From the NCBI GenBank assembly GCA_937902985.1, contig CALFNG010000447.1:1-64000 (forward strand): DNA of 64,000 nucleotides, in the 5' to 3' direction. The position numbers and the translations under genes were made by a program. Below are positions 60,871-64,000 of this stretch, in pieces. The notes under the pieces were generated by a model that saw only the letters and a program-made list of their open reading frames with translations, made no database searches and had not been told where the DNA came from. Position 1 is the stretch's first letter. Each line of letters opens with the position of its first letter. This stretch comes from an uncultured Myxococcales bacterium. GTDB lineage: Bacteria; Myxococcota_A; Polyangia; Polyangiales; Polyangiaceae.

Positions 60871-62766
60871 GTGCCAGAAACCGCTGCGTCTCCTCCGAAG
60901 TCGACCTCGAGACCGCCGCCCGGCGGCAAGGCCAGGCCTCCCTTCGCGTCGCTGCTGACCTGGATCCTTCCGGCACTTTTCCTCGCGGGGTCGTGGGCCT
61001 ACCAGGTCTACGGGTCGAAAGAGCAAGCGGTGCCCGAGATCCGGTACACCGACCTTTACACGCTGGTCGACTCCGGAAAGGTCGAGTCCGTCACCCTGAC
61101 GGGGCTCCAGATCCGCGGGAAGCTGAAGGCCGCCGACAAGGTCGACGGGCAATCGATCACGACGTTCCGATCGCTCCTGCCCGCCATCGAAGACAGGAAT
61201 CTGCTGCCTTTGCTCCGCGAGAAAGTCGTCGCCGTGACGGTGAAGAGCGAGGAGGTGTCGCCCCTCGTCCGCGTTCTCGAGTCGGTTCTCCCGTGGGTGC
61301 TCATCCTCGGGGCCTGGGTCTGGATGTCTCGACGCGCGGCCGGTGCCCTGGCCGGTGGGCCGATGGGCAGGTTGCTCGCGGGCCGCTCGTCCCGGGTGGA
61401 TACGGCCGCGCGCGTGCAAACCAAGTTCGACGACGTGGCGGGCCTCAAGGGCGCCAAGCGAGACCTTGGCGAGATCGTGGACTTCCTCAAGGCGCCCGAG
61501 GCCTTCCGCCGGCTCGGCGGGAAAGTGCCGCACGGAATTCTCCTGGTGGGCCCACCGGGCACGGGCAAGACGCTGCTCGCGCGCGCGGTCGCGGGAGAGG
61601 CGGACGTTCCGTTCTTCTCCGTGAGCGCGTCCGAGTTCATCGAGCTCTTCGTGGGAATGGGCGCCAAGCGCGTTCGCGACTTGTTCCAGCAAGCCAAGCA
61701 GGTCTCTCCGGCCATCGTCTTCATCGACGAGATCGACGCCGTCGGCCGCTCGCGAGGCGCCGGGCTCGGTGGAGGGAACGACGAGCGAGAGCAGACGCTC
61801 AACCAGCTCCTGTCCGAGATGGATGGCTTCGCGCGCAACGACCTCACGATCGTCCTCGCCGCGACCAACCGACCCGACGTCCTCGACCCCGCGCTTTTGC
61901 GACCCGGTCGTTTCGACCGGCGGGTGGTCGTCGATCGGCCGGAGCTCGCGGCCCGCAAATCGATCCTCGCCGTGCACACACGGGACAAGCCGCTCTCCCC
62001 CGACGTGGACCTCGAAGTCGTCGCCGCGATGACGGCCGGGTTCTCGGGCGCGGATCTCGCGAACCTCGCCAACGAAGCCGCGCTGGGCGCCACGCGGCGC
62101 AAGGCCGACGCCATCTGGGCCGCCGACTTCGCGGCCGCCTACGACAAGATCGTGCTCGGCGACCTTCGCGACGCCAAGCTCGATGCGGGAGAGCGCAAGC
62201 GTGTCGCCGTGCACGAGTCCGGCCACGCCGTGACCGCGTTCTTCGAGCCCTGCGCCGAGTCGCCGGCTCGCGTCAGCATCATCCCGCGTGGAATGGCGCT
62301 CGGAGTCACGCAGCAGACGCCGGGGGTGGACAAGCATCTCCTCGCGCAGCCCGAGCTCGAGGCGAGGCTTCGCGTCCTCATGGGGGGCTACGCCGCCGAG
62401 TCCCTCGTCCTCGGGACGATCTCGTCCGGCGCGTCCGACGACCTCCGCAAGGCGACCGAGATCGCGTTCGAGATGGTCGGCCACTACGGCATGAGCGAGC
62501 GCGTGGGGCCCGTCTTCCACGAGCACCGAACGGCGCATCCGTTCCTGGGCCAGCAGATTGCCCTCGAGGGCGGCGGCACGAGCGACGCGACCGTCCACAC
62601 GATCGAAGAGGAGACCCGCCGCATGCTGAACGACGCGCTCCGCGCGACGCGGGACCTCCTGTCGACGCATCGGTCCGAGCTCGACGATCTCGTCAGCGCG
62701 CTCCTCGAACACGAGACGATGGAGAAAGACGATCTGGCGAAGGTGCTGCGGGTCGCCGCTACTTAG
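60871..62766 (+). CDS. ftsH: FtsH-type AAA+ zinc metalloprotease
   Basis: 631 residues from a GTG. It has a Pro-rich leader, TM1 ([20 protein letters not shown]), a small periplasmic domain and TM2 ([14 protein letters not shown]). AAA: Walker A GPPGTGKT (227-234), pore loop [13 protein letters not shown], Walker B VFIDEID (283-289), arginine fingers in RPGRFDRR. Protease: HESGH (448-452), with the third ligand Asp in [12 protein letters not shown]. It degrades membrane and regulatory proteins. The periplasmic domain is about 75 residues, within the usual range. The C-terminus is short, without the long acidic tail of the housekeeping form, so this may be a second copy in the genome. Confidence 0.95.
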   Translation: MPETAASPPKSTSRPPPGGKARPPFASLLTWILPALFLAGSWAYQVYGSKEQAVPEIRYTDLYTLVDSGKVESVTLTGLQIRGKLKAADKVDGQSITTFRSLLPAIEDRNLLPLLREKVVAVTVKSEEVSPLVRVLESVLPWVLILGAWVWMSRRAAGALAGGPMGRLLAGRSSRVDTAARVQTKFDDVAGLKGAKRDLGEIVDFLKAPEAFRRLGGKVPHGILLVGPPGTGKTLLARAVAGEADVPFFSVSASEFIELFVGMGAKRVRDLFQQAKQVSPAIVFIDEIDAVGRSRGAGLGGGNDEREQTLNQLLSEMDGFARNDLTIVLAATNRPDVLDPALLRPGRFDRRVVVDRPELAARKSILAVHTRDKPLSPDVDLEVVAAMTAGFSGADLANLANEAALGATRRKADAIWAADFAAAYDKIVLGDLRDAKLDAGERKRVAVHESGHAVTAFFEPCAESPARVSIIPRGMALGVTQQTPGVDKHLLAQPELEARLRVLMGGYAAESLVLGTISSGASDDLRKATEIAFEMVGHYGMSERVGPVFHEHRTAHPFLGQQIALEGGGTSDATVHTIEEETRRMLNDALRATRDLLSTHRSELDDLVSALLEHETMEKDDLAKVLRVAAT

Positions 62767-62926
62767 GGGCGATCGGCGGCGGGGGCGGCACGTTGAAGTA
62801 TTCCCACGCGTCGGGGGCGCCCGTATGGCAACCCATGCACTGCCCGTTTTCCGTGACCTGCTGTGCGTCGTCGAACCGCCACCATTTCCACTCGCAGCGG
62901 ATGGCCGCAGCGGCAACGACGATCAA
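62759..62926 (-). CDS. Possible very small c-type heme protein
   Basis: A minus-strand frame converging on ftsH, with the last bases overlapping the ftsH stop. From a possible TTG at 62926 it reads LIVVAAAAIRCEWKWWRFDD, then QQVTENGQCMGCHTGAPDAW, then [14 protein letters not shown] and a stop. CMGCH is a textbook CxxCH heme-c attachment motif. The preceding short hydrophobic stretch with a Cys could be a lipoprotein export signal. The frame has no ATG or GTG start in reach, so it may be the 3' end of a truncated cytochrome, for example of the P460 type, where C-x2-CH-x2-A near the C-terminus is typical. Confidence 0.45.
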   Translation of the reverse strand: MIVVAAAAIRCEWKWWRFDDAQQVTENGQCMGCHTGAPDAWEYFNVPPPPPIAPK

Positions 62927-63025
62927 AGAGCACGCGCACCCGGTTTCGGGTACTGCTCGGTTTTGAGATGGGGTGACGCGAGGGGTTGCGTGGCGCTCGA
63001 GCGGACCGTGGCTACGTTTGGCGCG

Positions 63026-63196
63026 ATGGGCCCGGCCGACGCGGAGCGTATCAGGGCGGTGCGGAAGAAGGCGGCGAACTACCCCGCGTTGGCGCGCGCA
63101 GCCCTTCGTCGAGGCGACAAGAAAGTGGCGGACGAGTACTGGCGGCTATGGCACGAAGCGTTCGAGGAACTCTTCAACCATTTGGCCGACAAATGA
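63026..63196 (+). CDS. Small helical protein
   Basis: 56 residues from ATG 63026. Sequence pattern: ADAERIRAVRKKAANYPALA then RGDKKVADEYWRLWHEAFEEL, a charged two-helix peptide. The aromatic and charged pattern looks coding rather than compositional. No family is recognised. It could be a small regulator or a stress peptide. Confidence 0.5.
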   Translation: MGPADAERIRAVRKKAANYPALARAALRRGDKKVADEYWRLWHEAFEELFNHLADK

Positions 63197-63365
63197 CTGA
63201 CCACCCCGTTGCGACGGCCGATGTCATGAAGGGGAACTCGCGGTGGCATCGAGGGCCGACGCCGGGGTGCCGCAGAGCGGCAACACGGTGTCGTCGTAGG
63301 CGAAGCCGCTTGCTCGCCGGCCCCCCCGCCGGCATCCTCGGGCCGACTGCCACCGAGGAGCCGAC

Positions 63366-63770
63366 ATGAATGCGAAGGGCCCGTTCGAAGTGAAGCTCGT
63401 TCCGCAGAAGGCCGACCACCCGCACGCCGAGGCGTCGGGCCACGGGCGTATGTCGATGGCCAAGGAGTTCCACGGGGATCTCGAGGCCACGAGCCACGGC
63501 GAGATGCTGAGCGTCATGACCGACACGAAGGGTTCCGCGGGCTACGTCGCGATCGAGAAGGTCACGGGGTCGCTCGGCGGCCGCACAGGCAGCTTCGTGC
63601 TTCAGCACAGCGGCACGATGAACCGCGGGGCGCCGCACCTGGCCATCGCCGTCGTGCCCGACTCGGGTACCGACGACCTCGCGGGGCTCTCCGGGAGCGT
63701 GAAGATCGTCATCACGCCCGACGGCAAGCACTCGTACGAGATGGAGTACGCGTTCGCGGGAACGAATTGA
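63366..63770 (+). CDS. DUF3224 family protein
   Basis: 134 residues of a small beta-barrel family. The diagnostic segments are [51 protein letters not shown] and HSYEMEYAF, all in the expected order. The family is related to allene-oxide-cyclase-like barrels, with no known activity. Full length, ATG start. Confidence 0.92.
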   Translation: MNAKGPFEVKLVPQKADHPHAEASGHGRMSMAKEFHGDLEATSHGEMLSVMTDTKGSAGYVAIEKVTGSLGGRTGSFVLQHSGTMNRGAPHLAIAVVPDSGTDDLAGLSGSVKIVITPDGKHSYEMEYAFAGTN

Positions 63771-63858
63771 TCGCGGGATGGACCAGGCCCCCAGTACCCG
63801 CCCGGGCACGATCGGCAAGGCACCTTCGCGCTGCATTCGTTCGTGGCAGACTGCGGCC

Positions 63859-64000
63859 ATGCGCAAAGTGGCTACTGTCGTGGGTCGTGCGATCGCGGTT
63901 GTGCTTCTCCTCGCCGCCGTGCTCGTCGTCTGGCAATGGAAGAGAGACCTTCCGCTCGACCAGCTGCAGGCGCGCTGGGGCAATGGCGCGTCGCGCTTCG
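63859..64000 (+). CDS. N-terminus of a probable alpha/beta hydrolase (cut by the window end)
   Basis: The frame from ATG 63859 reads MRKVATVVGRAIAVVLLLAA, an N-terminal anchor, then VLVVWQWKRDLPLDQLQARW and GNGASRF before the window ends. The DLPLDQL-x-ARW-x-N-x-x-S-x-F lead is typical of membrane-anchored alpha/beta hydrolases just before their first strand. The catalytic part is not visible. Confidence 0.5.
   Translation, partial: MRKVATVVGRAIAVVLLLAAVLVVWQWKRDLPLDQLQARWGNGASRF

Overview
The window is GC-rich DNA (my visual estimate is in the high 60s percent) from what looks like a myxobacterium-type organism (Myxococcota, probably Polyangiales). I infer this from the many hybrid histidine kinases and response regulators, the Asp/Gly/Ala-linker lipoproteins, the EGF-like Cys-rich secreted protein, a Ser/Thr kinase relic, and the CheB-CheR fusion. 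No species is claimed. I found no rRNA, tRNA, CRISPR array or intact insertion sequence.

Region 1 (0.6-8.8 kb) holds the first KdpDE-like signalling locus. It has a short KdpD-like kinase (four membrane segments, no Usp/KdpD sensor domain), a companion regulator with a degenerate receiver and a frameshift, a divergent intact KdpE-like regulator, two related small lipoproteins, a porin, and a MoaB/MogA-like gene. Region 2 (9-17.3 kb) holds a decayed gene copy, an NTF2-like lipoprotein, a complete tripartite heavy-metal RND pump (outer-membrane factor, adaptor, CzcA/CusA-like pump), and a broken biotin carboxylase. Region 3 (17.5-22 kb) is a second, inverted copy of the KdpDE-like locus with a third related lipoprotein. 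In copy 1 the companion regulator is frameshifted and the kinase is intact; in copy 2 it is the reverse. Most promoters in these regions carry an 11-bp-spaced repeat, TTTA(C/T)-N6-TTTA(C/T) or a variant, resembling the KdpE site of enterobacteria. I saw no convincing copy after about 21.3 kb. No kdpFABC potassium pump is present.

Region 4 (22-35 kb) is rich in sensing and stress genes: a truncated Ser/Thr kinase, a receiver-kinase, CBS-domain proteins, a hemerythrin-like/CBS fusion, two related small proteins flanking a glycine-zipper protein, a MacAB-type ABC exporter, a PAS/PAS hybrid kinase, two universal stress proteins and a P-type ATPase relic. Region 5 (35-43 kb) has peptide chain release factor 3, several lineage-type proteins of unknown role, and a large EGF-like lipoprotein.

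Region 6 (43.6-48.3 kb) is a compact lipid cluster: FabF, FabH, PlsC and an acyl-CoA carboxyltransferase, probably one operon. A GH3 glycoside hydrolase lipoprotein and a GGDEF relic follow. Region 7 (51-62.8 kb) is a same-strand signalling run: a membrane diguanylate cyclase with an N-terminal receiver, a SpoIIAA-like protein, a GAF/PAS kinase, a CheB-CheR-PAS fusion and a PAS hybrid kinase. Several of these genes overlap by 4 nt. FtsH follows. The end carries a tiny CxxCH heme-type coding stretch, a 56-residue protein, a DUF3224 protein and the start of an alpha/beta hydrolase.

There is much gene decay: at least ten broken or relic genes, mostly placed between stress or signalling genes. 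This suggests an accessory region that is actively duplicated and eroded.
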